Of a stretch of DNA of 64,000 bases, positions 49,318-61,901 are shown piece after piece. Origin of the DNA: Stenotrophomonas sp. SAM-B (GTDB lineage: Bacteria > Pseudomonadota > Gammaproteobacteria > Xanthomonadales > Xanthomonadaceae). Under the pieces are notes generated by a model. The model was given only the letters and a program-made list of their open reading frames with translations. It had not been told where the DNA came from and made no database searches. The stretch is taken from NCBI RefSeq assembly GCF_013387485.1, contig NZ_JABBXB010000001.1, positions 330,001 through 394,000 on the forward strand, in the 5' to 3' direction. Both the position numbers and the translations under genes were made by a program. Within the stretch, counting starts at the first letter, position 1. Every line of letters starts with the position of its first letter.

Positions 49318-50546
49318 TGCAGGCGCACGCGCCATCGACACCCCGCCACCCGTGGTGGGCGGTCACCGCGGTGAGCCTGGCGACCTTCTCGGTCGTCACC
49401 ACGGAGATGCTGCCGGTCGGCCTGCTGACCCCGATCGCCGAGGCGCTGGACACGAGCACCGGCACCGCGGGCCTGATGATCTCGCTGCCCGCCCTGCTGG
49501 CCGCGCTGTTCGCACCGCTGGTGGTGATCAGCGCGGGCGGACTGGATCGGCGCTCGCTGCTGTGCGCGCTGCTGGGCCTGCTGGTGATCGCGAACCTGGG
49601 CGCGGCCTTCGCACCCACGTTGGGCTGGATGCTGGCGGCCCGCGTGCTGGTCGGGCTGTGCATGGGAGGCATCTGGGCGATTGCCGGCGGCCTGGCGGTG
49701 CGGCTGGTGGCAACCCGATCGGTCGGCCTGGCCACATCGCTCATCTTTGGCGGCGTGGCGGCTGCTTCCGTGCTGGGCGTTCCACTCGGCGCGCTGATCG
49801 GGGAGCTGTTGGGATGGCGTTGGGCGTTCGGCAGCATGGCGCTGCTGGGTGCCGCCGTGCTCGCCCTGCATCTGGCCGTCATCCCTGGTCTGCCGCCGTC
49901 CGGCACGACGACCCTGCGCCAGTTCGGTCATCAACTGGGCAACCGCGCGCTGCAGCGTGGGTTGATGCTGACCTTCCTGCTGGTCGCGGGACACTTCATC
50001 GCCTTCACCTTCGTTCGGCCGCTGCTGCTGTCCGTCCCGGGGTTCGACGCGCGCTGGGTCGGGCCGTTGTTGTTCGGCTACGGCGCCGCAGGCATGGCCG
50101 GCAATTTCCTGTCCGGTATCGTGGCGGCACGACGTACCCGACTGACGGTGTCGTTGATCGCAGCGGGTCTGGTGCTGGCGCCGTTGCTGTTCCTGTCCAT
50201 CGGCGATTCGCGCCTGGGCGGTGCCATGGCGCTGCTGGCGTGGGGGTTGGCCTACGGCGGGGTGTCGGTGGGCTTGATGACGTGGATGATGAAGGCGGCG
50301 CCGGGGGCGGTCGAAGTCGCCTCCGCACTGTATGTCGGTGCCTTCAATGTCGGGATCGCATCCGGGGCGTGGCTGGGCGGTCAAGCGCTGGATCGCCTCG
50401 GCCTGACCGCCAATCTCTGGCTCACCAGCGGCTTCGCGGTTGCCGCAGTGGCGCTATGCATTGCTGGCCGCTCAGGCACTACCTTGTTCCCGTCGTCTCC
50501 AGCGCCGCCTTCTCAGCCTCGGTCAACGCGCGATGGCCGTAGCTGA
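49317..50546 (+). CDS. MFS transporter, DHA1/sugar-efflux-like
   Basis: A 409-aa permease with about 12 TM segments. The N-terminal FSVVTTEMLPVGLLTPIAEA and the GGLDRRSLLCALLGLLV motif A are typical of the DHA1 branch that includes SotB/AraJ-type efflux proteins. The ATG at 49317 shares its A with the previous stop (TGATG), so two distinct MFS pumps are coupled. The last 68 nt overlap the convergent NTF2-like gene. Confidence 0.85.
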   Translation: MQAHAPSTPRHPWWAVTAVSLATFSVVTTEMLPVGLLTPIAEALDTSTGTAGLMISLPALLAALFAPLVVISAGGLDRRSLLCALLGLLVIANLGAAFAPTLGWMLAARVLVGLCMGGIWAIAGGLAVRLVATRSVGLATSLIFGGVAAASVLGVPLGALIGELLGWRWAFGSMALLGAAVLALHLAVIPGLPPSGTTTLRQFGHQLGNRALQRGLMLTFLLVAGHFIAFTFVRPLLLSVPGFDARWVGPLLFGYGAAGMAGNFLSGIVAARRTRLTVSLIAAGLVLAPLLFLSIGDSRLGGAMALLAWGLAYGGVSVGLMTWMMKAAPGAVEVASALYVGAFNVGIASGAWLGGQALDRLGLTANLWLTSGFAVAAVALCIAGRSGTTLFPSSPAPPSQPRSTRDGRS

Positions 50547-51000
50547 GCACCCGGGTGAGCTGCCATTGCCCGTCCTTGTGCTGCCAGACCATCACGAACT
50601 TCGCGCTGCCTTCGCAGTTGCCGGTCGCGACCTCGCAGAAGCGGTGCTCGCCTTCCTCGATCGCGCCGAAATCCTTGATCGGGTACACCTTGAGCGTCCC
50701 CGGAACCCGTTCGCGGCGGACCTTGTGGCAAATGTACTTCCGGGTATTGGATACCACCGTGTCGCGATCGAAGGTGGCCCCGCCACTGTCGTGATAGAAC
50801 TCGACGGTCGGCGAAAAGTAGCCGGCGAAGGTATCCAGGTCGCAGCGGTTGTAAGCGTCGAAGACCTGATCATCCAGCGCGGTGACGGTGCGCGTGAGGG
50901 CGGCTGCGTCCACGGCTTCCTCGCCAGCGTGCGCTGACACGGGCGCGAGCATGCCCGCAGCCACGAGCACGACGGCGAACGCAGCGGGGGAGTGCCTCAT
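50479..51000 (-). CDS. Secreted NTF2-like (SnoaL/DUF4440) protein
   Basis: A 173-aa protein: a signal peptide (AAFAVVLVAAGMLAPVSAHA) and an NTF2-like cone fold (DDQVFDAYNRCDLDTFAGYF, TVEFYHDSGG, HRFCEVATGNCEGSAKFVMV, WQHKDGQWQLTRVLSYGHR). Such domains bind small ligands or act as accessory enzymes; no activity is assigned. The ATG at 51000 gives the cleanest signal peptide. Its 3' end overlaps the MFS gene tail by 68 bp. Confidence 0.8.
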   Translation of the reverse strand: MRHSPAAFAVVLVAAGMLAPVSAHAGEEAVDAAALTRTVTALDDQVFDAYNRCDLDTFAGYFSPTVEFYHDSGGATFDRDTVVSNTRKYICHKVRRERVPGTLKVYPIKDFGAIEEGEHRFCEVATGNCEGSAKFVMVWQHKDGQWQLTRVLSYGHRALTEAEKAALETTGTR

Positions 51001-51124
51001 CGGGGTGCCTGCTTCCATCGGGCCAGAGTGGGCACCACTTTTCGCACGGGGCGGGGGGCCCTTCAAGTGTCATTCGGAAGGATGACGTACGGGGCTCGGC
51101 AGAGGGCACATTGGCCCCGGCCCG

Positions 51125-51328
51125 TTACAGGGTGCTGGAGTCCACCCGCTGGCGGCCGGCCTGGGTCAGGTCGATGTCGCCATCTTCCGCCTGGGCCGCG
51201 TAGCCGGCCTTGACGGCCCAGTTGGCCGCTTCATCGCTGACCGGACGCGTGGCGTTGATGTCGCGCAGGATCTGCCGCTGCTCTTCTGTCAGGTGGGTTG
51301 CCGCGTTCGTACCGGTGCCGCCGCTCAT
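51125..51328 (-). CDS. Small hypothetical protein, 67 aa
   Basis: A short acidic protein (MSGGTGTNAATHLTEEQRQI...) with a predicted winged-helix-like rhythm but no family I recognise; no TM segment or signal. Its ATG lies inside the stop codon of the 47-aa gene (ATGA), which supports real coding. A longer upstream frame is a shadow. Confidence 0.55.
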   Translation of the reverse strand: MSGGTGTNAATHLTEEQRQILRDINATRPVSDEAANWAVKAGYAAQAEDGDIDLTQAGRQRVDSSTL

Positions 51329-51468
51329 GGCGCGCGGGCCTCGACGCTGACCCCGCCCTGGGCCAATCGGGCGCGCTTTGCCCGCCGATGGTTCACCCAC
51401 CACACCAGCCCCGGCAGGCCGTACAGCAGTGCACCGGCGAGCAGAAAGATCTTGAAGGCGGCATTCAT
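51325..51468 (-). CDS. Very small membrane protein, 47 aa
   Basis: Too short to be found by simple length filters. One TM helix (FKIFLLAGALLYGLPGLVWW) and then a basic tail (NHRRAKRARLAQGG). ATG at 51468; the last codons overlap the 67-aa gene by ATGA. Function unknown; the layout suggests a two-gene operon of a tiny membrane protein and a small soluble partner. Confidence 0.55.
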   Translation of the reverse strand: MNAAFKIFLLAGALLYGLPGLVWWVNHRRAKRARLAQGGVSVEARAP

Positions 51469-51824
51469 GGCGGTGTCTCTCCGTGCGGTATGGCGTCAAG
51501 CGTCGTGATCAACCTGATGTGCGGTAGAGGGCTCACCCGGTCCTGCAGCGGCCCCGGCCGCGATCCCAGTGCTAGTTCAACGCAATCGCCGTGAAGGTGC
51601 TGTCCCTTCCTGCACTGTCGCACGTTCATGTGCCCCGGACCGCCGCGCGCCCCGCCAAGGTGGGCAGCCGTCGTACGGCGCTCGTCGCCGGATCGTCATC
51701 ACTTCGTCGTCTGGCTCCCCTACAACGGGAGCCTCCGGCGAAGCCAGGGGCGCGCGTTGAGATCGGCGCTAAAGTTCACCGCGAACCCGCCGATATCGAT
51801 GCGTCCTTCCGCCTGGAGTACGTG
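51469..51824. other. Gene-free region before the chemoreceptor gene
   Basis: 356 bases. It contains the sigma-28 promoter at 51770-51796; an in-frame upstream extension of the receptor ORF here is low-complexity and not coding. The promoter for the two small minus-strand genes should also lie here but is not recognisable. Confidence 0.5.
51770..51796 (+). promoter_or_regulatory. FliA (sigma-28) flagellar-class promoter
   Basis: TAAAGTTC, exactly 11 nt, GCCGATAT. The consensus is TAAAGTTT-N11-GCCGATAA, so there is one mismatch in each box and perfect spacing. It lies 28 nt upstream of the receptor start codon. Confidence 0.82.
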
Positions 51825-54386
51825 ATGTCGGCCGTCCCCCGCCGCCTGTCGTTGTTCGTCACCCGCCTGGGTGACCGCTATCGAGTCCGCTTTTCCCCCC
51901 TGCGCCGGCTTGCCGCGCTCGGCCGTCTCAGCGTCGCACGGAAACTGACGGCCAGTCTGCTGATCTGCTGCCTGGGCTTGTTCGCGGTAGCGATGGCGTA
52001 CGGCTGGACGCGCCATGATACCGAGCGCGCGGCCGAGGCGTTCGCCGCGCACCAGCAGGAGGCGGCGCTGGCCGCGACGCTGGCCACCGAGATCGCCGAT
52101 GCACGGCGGCTGCAGACCCGCTATGCCGCCACCTTCGATGACGCCGACCGCGAGGCGTTGCAGACGGCGCAGCAGCGCCTGCAGGCGACCCTGACCCAGC
52201 TGCAGCGCGATCCCCACGACGCCGGCAGCGCCGATGCGCTGCGCGAGGTGTCCGCCCGCGCCGGTGACTTCGCGGAAGGCATTGCGGCCCTCAACACCCG
52301 TGTGGACGAAATGGGGCGCGGCGACGCCGGCCTGCGCGCGCAACTTGAGGCAGCGGCTGCATCGCTGGAAGCCACCGTGGAGGCAAGCGCGCGTCCCGCG
52401 CTGATCGCACAGCTGCAGAAGATGCGCCGCGAGGAGAGCCTGCTGCTGCTCACCGGGGAGTCGGCGCATACCGATCGCGCCAGCGAGCAGAAGCTGCCGT
52501 TCGATCTGTCTTTGGCCGACGCGCGCCTGGGCGTAGAAGCGCAGGAGACGTTGCGGACGCAGATGGATGCCTACCAGGGCGCGCTGCTGGCCTACACCGC
52601 CGCCCGTATCGGGCTGGATGTGGAGGCGCAGTCACTGGGCGAGACCGCCGCCCAGATCGGCCCGGGTCTGCAGGCGCTGCAGCAGGCACAGACGCAGGCC
52701 TTGGCGGCGGCGCGCGAGCGGCAGGCCGCGCGTGCCAGCACCATGGGCATCGTGTTCGCGCTGACCCTGCTGCTGGTGGCGGTGGTGCTGATCGCAACGC
52801 TGCTGCTGGTGCTGCGCGCGGTCCGTCGGCCGATCGCCGATACGCTGCGCTTCGCCGAGGACATCGCCGAGGATCGTCTCGACACCGTGCTGACCATCCA
52901 CAATCCGCACGACGAGATCGGCCAGCTGGCTGCGCGCCTGCGCCACATGCAGCAGCGCCTGCGCGAGCGGATCGAGGCCGAGCGCGCCGTGGCGCGCGAC
53001 AACACCCGCGCCCGCCAGGCGCTGGACAGTGCGCAGACCGGGGTGATGGTGCTCGATGGGGAAGGGCGGATCGGCTTCCTCAACCAGGCGTTGCTCACCG
53101 AACTGCGGCTGGTGCACGAGGACTGCAGCGGCCAACCCGCCGCCGCCCTGCATCCGGCTTTCGTCACCTTGCTGCCCACGCTGCAGGGCGGCCAGCGTGC
53201 CAGCCGGGAGATCGAGCACGCGGGCATCCGCTACCAGCTGGTGATCACCCCGATCGTGGAGCACGACCACCTGCTCGGTGCCGCCGTGGAGTGGCGCAGC
53301 CGCGCGCTGGAAACCACGGTGGAGAATGAAGTGGCCGCGCTGGTCGATGCGGCCGCCCGCGGCGAACTGCATGGGCGGATCGCAGTGGAGGGCAAACAGG
53401 GTTTCGTGAAGACCCTGGCGCTGAGCATCAACCACCTGCTCGATACCTTCCAGAGCAACCTGTCCGGCGTGCAGGGCCTGCTCTCGGCGCTGGCGCAGGG
53501 GGATCTGCGCGTGCGCATGCAGGGCGACTTCCACGGCGTGTTCGCGCGGCTGCGGGACGATGCCAACGCCACGGTCATCCAGCTCACCGACATCGTCGCG
53601 CGCATCCAGCAGGCCTCGCTGGCGATCAACGCCGCCTCCGGTGAGATCGTCGCGGGCAACCATGATCTGTCCGACCGCACCGAGCGCCAGGCGGCACACC
53701 TGGAAGAGACCGCCTCCTCGATGGAAGAACTCTCCGCCACCGTGCGGCAGAACGCGGACTCGGCGCAGCAGGCGAACCTGCTGGCGATCCGCGCTGCCGA
53801 GGTCGCCGCCCGCGGCGGCGAATCGGTCGCGCAGGTGGTGACCACCATGGCCGACATCGCGCTGTCCTCGCGCCGGATCGGAGAAATCACCGGGGTCATC
53901 GACGGGATCGCGTTCCAGACCAACATCCTGGCCCTGAACGCCGCCGTGGAAGCGGCACGCGCGGGCGAGCAGGGGCGCAGCTTCGCGGTGGTCGCCAGCG
54001 AAGTGCGCCTGCTCGCACAACGCAGCGCCGATGCCGCGCGCCAGATCAAGCAGCTGATCGAGGCGTCGGTCGAGAAGGTCGACGCCGGCACCCGGCAGGT
54101 CGACAGCGCGGGCGCGACCATGGGCGAGATCGTCGGCAGCGTGCAGCGGGTCACCGCGATCATGGCAAGTATTTCAGCGGCGTCGCAGCAACAGACGGTG
54201 GGCATCGAGCAGGTGAGCCAGACCCTGCTGCAGATGGACGGCAGCACCCAGCAGAATGCCGCGCTGGTCGAAGAGGCGTCCGCCTCGGCCCGCGCGCTCG
54301 AACGGCAGGCGACCGTGCTGGGCGACGCCGTCGATGCGTTCCTGGTGATGCCGACGCCGGGGGCGCGCATGTCGGCGGTAGCCTGA
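51825..54386 (+). CDS. Methyl-accepting chemotaxis protein with PAS domain and multiple HAMPs
   Basis: Transmembrane chemoreceptor, 853 aa. TM1 is near 41-60 and TM2 near 304-330, enclosing a helical periplasmic ligand domain of about 240 aa. A HAMP domain, a PAS-like domain (about 395-500, GVMVLDGEGRIGFLNQALLT) and further HAMP-type units follow. The signalling hairpin has the conserved tip IDGIAFQTNILALNAAVEAA. The C-terminus (MPTPGARMSAVA) lacks an NWETF-type CheR/CheB pentapeptide. GGAG precedes the ATG. A near-consensus FliA promoter makes it part of the flagellar regulon. Ligand unknown. Confidence 0.9.
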   Translation: MSAVPRRLSLFVTRLGDRYRVRFSPLRRLAALGRLSVARKLTASLLICCLGLFAVAMAYGWTRHDTERAAEAFAAHQQEAALAATLATEIADARRLQTRYAATFDDADREALQTAQQRLQATLTQLQRDPHDAGSADALREVSARAGDFAEGIAALNTRVDEMGRGDAGLRAQLEAAAASLEATVEASARPALIAQLQKMRREESLLLLTGESAHTDRASEQKLPFDLSLADARLGVEAQETLRTQMDAYQGALLAYTAARIGLDVEAQSLGETAAQIGPGLQALQQAQTQALAAARERQAARASTMGIVFALTLLLVAVVLIATLLLVLRAVRRPIADTLRFAEDIAEDRLDTVLTIHNPHDEIGQLAARLRHMQQRLRERIEAERAVARDNTRARQALDSAQTGVMVLDGEGRIGFLNQALLTELRLVHEDCSGQPAAALHPAFVTLLPTLQGGQRASREIEHAGIRYQLVITPIVEHDHLLGAAVEWRSRALETTVENEVAALVDAAARGELHGRIAVEGKQGFVKTLALSINHLLDTFQSNLSGVQGLLSALAQGDLRVRMQGDFHGVFARLRDDANATVIQLTDIVARIQQASLAINAASGEIVAGNHDLSDRTERQAAHLEETASSMEELSATVRQNADSAQQANLLAIRAAEVAARGGESVAQVVTTMADIALSSRRIGEITGVIDGIAFQTNILALNAAVEAARAGEQGRSFAVVASEVRLLAQRSADAARQIKQLIEASVEKVDAGTRQVDSAGATMGEIVGSVQRVTAIMASISAASQQQTVGIEQVSQTLLQMDGSTQQNAALVEEASASARALERQATVLGDAVDAFLVMPTPGARMSAVA

Positions 54387-54459
54387 CCGTCGCGTCAACG
54401 CGGTGCTCACCGGTCTTCACCGGCGGTGAGCCGGCGCTGTGGTTCGCTATTCTTCACCT

Positions 54460-57099
<2,640 letters not shown>

Positions 57100-57102
57100 G
57101 CA

Positions 57103-57830
<728 letters not shown>

Positions 57831-57834
<4 letters not shown>

Positions 57835-59081
57835 TGGATGGACACCTCGTTCGAATCGGAGAACTCGCTCATATCCGACAGCACGATCTGATCGCCCTGC
57901 TTCAGGCCGTCAAGCACCTGCACCTCGTTGACCGAATCTTTCCCGAAGCGTACCTCCACCCGGCTTGCCGCCCCGTTTCCGCTCAGGCGATAGATGGGAT
58001 TGGTGCTGCCGGGATGAATGTTGACGGGTCGATTGACGAACAATGTTCCGGCAATGCGGTCGGTGGTGATTACGCCATCCACGGACTGCTCCGCGCGCGT
58101 GCCGGACGGCAACGCGCCGGCAAGGTCCACTTCCACCAGGATGGTGCCTTTTTCGACCGCCGGATTCACGCGCCTGACCTTTCCGGGCACGTTGGTGCGT
58201 CCGATCTCCAGCGTCGCCGACTGCCCGGCCGCGAGATCGGCGGCCTGGGACTCGGGAATTCTCAGCTCGGCAATCAGTTCGCCCGGGCGGGCAATACGCG
58301 CGATGTTGACGCCCGAAGCAACGCGCTGGCCTTCTTCCACCGTGATCTGCTGGACCACACCCTCCATGCCGGCTTTGACACGCAGGCCATCTGCTTCGGC
58401 CTGCCGAAGCTGGGCAGTGCTCTCCAGCTGCTGCACGCGGGCCCGGCTCGCGGTGAGCTGCGAGCCGATGCTGGACGCCGATTGCGCCACCCGCTCCCTG
58501 GCAATGCCCAATGCCTGTTCATACTGTCGGAGCTTGATGGCGATCTTCTTGTATTCGACCTCCGCCAACACGCCTTTTTCCAATGCGCGCCGCGCTGCCT
58601 GTTCCTCCACCTGCAGCGAGTCGCGTTCACCTTCGGTGCTGGAGAGTTCCGACTTCAACTGCAGCAGTTCGCCCTGCAGTCGTGCCTGGAGAGCGGCATG
58701 ATCGCCTTGCGCCGCAGCGTGCTCGGCAGTGGCCACCAGCAGCCTGTCCATGACCTCGGGATTGGTCATCTCGATGATGTCGGTGTCGGCGCTGACGTTG
58801 GCACCGGGGCGGACCAGCAGGCGCTCGATACTGGCATCGGTCTTGGCCACCACCCAACGCATCTGGCTGGAGACCAGCTTGCCAGGGCCGCGTACCGATC
58901 GCACGAATTCACCCTGACGAACCGTATCGATGACGATGTCCGCACGCCGCACGGAGGGGTGGGAAGAATTGAGGGCGACGACGCCGCCGACGACAGCGAT
59001 GAAAGAAAGAAGAGAGACCCCAATCACGATCCGCTTGCGCTGATGCTTCCGTTGCTTCATTTCAGGACGTGCGATATCCAT
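57831..59081 (-). CDS. HlyD/MacA-type membrane fusion protein
   Basis: A 416-aa periplasmic adaptor: an N-terminal TM anchor (RIVIGVSLLSFIAVVGGVVA), a first lipoyl/barrel segment, a long coiled-coil hairpin (about 120-240), the second lipoyl half (GLRVKAGMEGVVQQITVEEG QRV) and C-terminal beta-barrel domains. It connects the inner-membrane ATPase/permease to an outer-membrane channel not seen here. Coupled to the ATPase gene by ATGA. Divergent from the permease; the 284-bp gap holds an inverted repeat. Confidence 0.9.
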
Positions 59082-59118
59082 GCGCGCAGATGTACCAGAC
59101 AGAAGAACAGTATTTAGT

Positions 59119-59146
59119 CTTGACAGCGGGGTATTGGCATGTCAAG
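59119..59146. promoter_or_regulatory. Inverted repeat in the exporter divergent promoter
   Basis: CTTGACA, 14 nt, TGTCAAG is a perfect 7+7 inverted repeat with a centre-to-centre distance of 21 bp, two helical turns. It is 38 bp upstream of the adaptor start, and a TATAAA box abuts its right arm. Confidence 0.5.
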
Positions 59147-59365
59147 TATAAAAACACCTGCATCAGGGAAGTCCGCAGGTCGCAGTTCTTACCGACATGA
59201 GTTGTGACGCAATCGAAGATTCTGACGTTGGGAATCGCAGTGCGTCGCATGAACCAGGGATGGAATATGCTGTGAATGGACGTTGCGAAGGAAACGCGGA
59301 GCATCGCGTCAGCAAGACGACATGCCGTCATGATCTGATGACGCTGGCCGGGGAATTGCGCCGCG

Positions 59366-61846
59366 ATGCGCGATGATCTTGCGGTCGCGCTGCGCAGGAT
59401 CACGCGCAGCCCTGGCTCCAGTGTGCTGATTACCGCCCTGCTGGCGATGGTGATCTTCATCACAGCCTGCGTATTCACCGTCGCCTACGGCATGCTTTGG
59501 AAACCGTTGCCGTTTCCGGCGCAGTCGCGTCTGGTACAGCTCACCTCTTATTCGACCAAGATGGGAATGGACCTGGGGTGGTCCATCCCCTATCTGGATA
59601 CCATCGCGCGCCAGAGTCGTGAACTTTCCGCGGTGGCCGGCTACCAGACCAGGGAAGTCAGCCTCGCCGACACTGCGGGTGGCATCACCGGCACGCTGGA
59701 TGTCGTGATGGCGGAGCCTGCGTTGTTCGGCATGCTCGGTGCACGTGCGGGTGCTGGCCGGCTGTTCAATGGTGAAGATGTACTGCCCGGTGCGGAACCG
59801 GTCGCGCTGGTGTCTTCCCGTTTCTGGCGCGCGCGTTTCGATGCTCCCCTGGGTACCGAGGTGCACAAGCTGCACCTGGATGGTGTCGCCTACCGCATCG
59901 TGGGCGTGCTGGACGATTCCTTCGCGTTTCCTGATCGCAGTCGGCACGTCTGGCTGCCGCTGTCCTTCAGCGAGGAGCAGACGGCGCTGGGCAACGCAGG
60001 ATCATTCGGCAACCTCAAGGCCATCGCGCAGCTCGCACGTTCCAACGGCCGTCTGGCCGCCGCCTCGGAGATGATGGGGCTGGTCTACGCGGTGCCGACC
60101 CTGGCCAACATTGGAAACCAGATCGGGCTGAAGGTGACCGCCGTACCGCTGCGTTCGCTGTGGCTGGAGGGCCGCCAGGGATCGCTGATTTCCATGCTGG
60201 TGGCGGCGCTGCTGGTGTTCGCCGTGACGGCCGCGAATGTCTACAACCTGTTCGTGCTGCGGCTGATCCGACGTCGCCAGGAGATGGCGCTGCTCGAGGC
60301 GGTGGGAGCGACCCGACAACGCCGGCTTCTGCAGATTGTCATGGAGTCCTCCCTCTTCGCGGTGGGCGCCTCGCTGCTGGCGGTGGGATTGATGCCACTG
60401 GGCCTGGCGGGACTGCGTCGCGTGGATGTACTGCCGCGGGATATCCCGCAGGTGATCGGCCCGGATCTGGTCACGCTGCTGGCGATCGTCGTGATGTGCG
60501 CAACCGCTCTGCTGATCCTGCTCGCCGCAGGCAGGGCATTCCGTGGCCAGAGCGTGTTCGAGGTGCTGCGACAGACCGGAAACGGGCAGACGGCAAGTGC
60601 GGCCGTGAATCGTCTGCGCCGATTGCTTGTGATGTTGCAGGTGGGCGTGACCTTCGTCCTGTTGTTCTGTACGGCGCTGCTGGTGCGCAGCTCGGATGCC
60701 TTGCTGCAGGAAGACGTTGGCTTCAACCGGGGTGGGTTGCTGGTCGGCACGCTTCAGTCCGCGACGTCCGGCGGCGGGGAGGCAGCGCGTGCGGAAGATG
60801 CGGCCGCTGACGAGGATGCAGACGCGGAGAACGTGCGGGCGCGTGCGCGGAGCTGGACGGAACGTGTACAGGCCCTGCCCGGGGTCCGTGCCGTAGCGCT
60901 GACCTCGTCGGCGCCCTTGAGCCGCAACGTGACGCTGGAAGCCTTCTCCGGACCGGTCACCAGCGGCGGTGGCCAGGGCGAGCAGCCCAAGGCGTACCTG
61001 GCCTACACCGGCCATGCGTATCCCCATGCGCTGGGCGTGCGCATCCTGCAGGGGCGCGCGTTCAGTGCGATCGAGTCCGAGCAGGGCGCGCCGGTTGCCC
61101 TGATCGACCGTGCCCTTGCCGAACGGTACTTTCCGGGCCAGGACCCACAGGGCCGAAGCCTGCGGGTCGCCGATGGCACGACAGGCGCACTGGTCGACCG
61201 GGTGGTGGTGGGTGTCATCGAGCGCGTGCGCCAGCGCGCCCTTGCGCAGCAGGACGAATATCCGACCATCTATCTTCCCGACGCGGCTCCGCTGCTGCGC
61301 CCGGAGGCGCCTTTGTCCTCGGCCGAGTTCGTCGTCCGTACCGACCATCCCGAGCGGATCGGAAAGGCACTGCAGCAACAGGCGCAGCAGGCGGGACTGA
61401 TGCTGACCCAGACGATGACGATGGAGCAGCGTATCGAGGACACGATCATCGATCAGCTGCGCCTCAACGCGCTGCTCAGGATACTGAGTGGCGTCACCCT
61501 GATGCTGGCGTCGGTGGGGCTCTACGCCCAGCTTGCGCAGTCTGTGGCCATGCGCCAGCGCGAGTTCGGGGTTCGCCAGGCACTGGGCGCCAACCGCCAT
61601 GACATCCTGCGCAGTGTGCTGCTGCAGGGCGCCTGGATGGTCGGCTGGGCATTGGTGGCGGCACTGCCCGTGGCCTTGCTGTTCGGTGCCCTGCTGCGAG
61701 AGCGCCTGCATGGGATATCGCCGTTCGATCCGGTATCGCTGTCGATCGTGGCGCTGATGCTCTCACTGGTGGCATTGATGGCCAATGCACTGCCTGCCTA
61801 CCGTGCTGCACAGATCAAACCCATGTTGGCGCTACGAGCAGAATGA
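59366..61846 (+). CDS. ABC exporter permease, MacB/FtsX superfamily (ADOP-like)
   Basis: An 826-aa inner-membrane permease with two FtsX-like halves. The N-terminal TM (VLITALLAMVIFITACVFTV) and a MacB-type periplasmic domain (FGMLGARAGAGRLFNGEDV) precede a first 3-TM FtsX unit (about 270-400). A second periplasmic domain (GVRILQGRAFSAIESEQGAP) precedes a second FtsX unit (FGVRQALGANRHDILRSVLL). It pairs with the divergent ATPase and adaptor. A second permease, common in such clusters, is not present within the window. Confidence 0.9.
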   Translation: MRDDLAVALRRITRSPGSSVLITALLAMVIFITACVFTVAYGMLWKPLPFPAQSRLVQLTSYSTKMGMDLGWSIPYLDTIARQSRELSAVAGYQTREVSLADTAGGITGTLDVVMAEPALFGMLGARAGAGRLFNGEDVLPGAEPVALVSSRFWRARFDAPLGTEVHKLHLDGVAYRIVGVLDDSFAFPDRSRHVWLPLSFSEEQTALGNAGSFGNLKAIAQLARSNGRLAAASEMMGLVYAVPTLANIGNQIGLKVTAVPLRSLWLEGRQGSLISMLVAALLVFAVTAANVYNLFVLRLIRRRQEMALLEAVGATRQRRLLQIVMESSLFAVGASLLAVGLMPLGLAGLRRVDVLPRDIPQVIGPDLVTLLAIVVMCATALLILLAAGRAFRGQSVFEVLRQTGNGQTASAAVNRLRRLLVMLQVGVTFVLLFCTALLVRSSDALLQEDVGFNRGGLLVGTLQSATSGGGEAARAEDAAADEDADAENVRARARSWTERVQALPGVRAVALTSSAPLSRNVTLEAFSGPVTSGGGQGEQPKAYLAYTGHAYPHALGVRILQGRAFSAIESEQGAPVALIDRALAERYFPGQDPQGRSLRVADGTTGALVDRVVVGVIERVRQRALAQQDEYPTIYLPDAAPLLRPEAPLSSAEFVVRTDHPERIGKALQQQAQQAGLMLTQTMTMEQRIEDTIIDQLRLNALLRILSGVTLMLASVGLYAQLAQSVAMRQREFGVRQALGANRHDILRSVLLQGAWMVGWALVAALPVALLFGALLRERLHGISPFDPVSLSIVALMLSLVALMANALPAYRAAQIKPMLALRAE

Positions 61847-61901
61847 AGCTGGGCCACGCAGGTGCTGCGTGGGAGGGACTGTCGTTTTCCAGGAGGATGA
61901 A

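Noticed and set aside
59120..59152. TTGACA ... TATAAA as a plus-strand sigma-70 promoter
   Set aside because: The spacing is 21 bp, too long for a normal promoter; the TTGACA is better explained as one arm of the inverted repeat.
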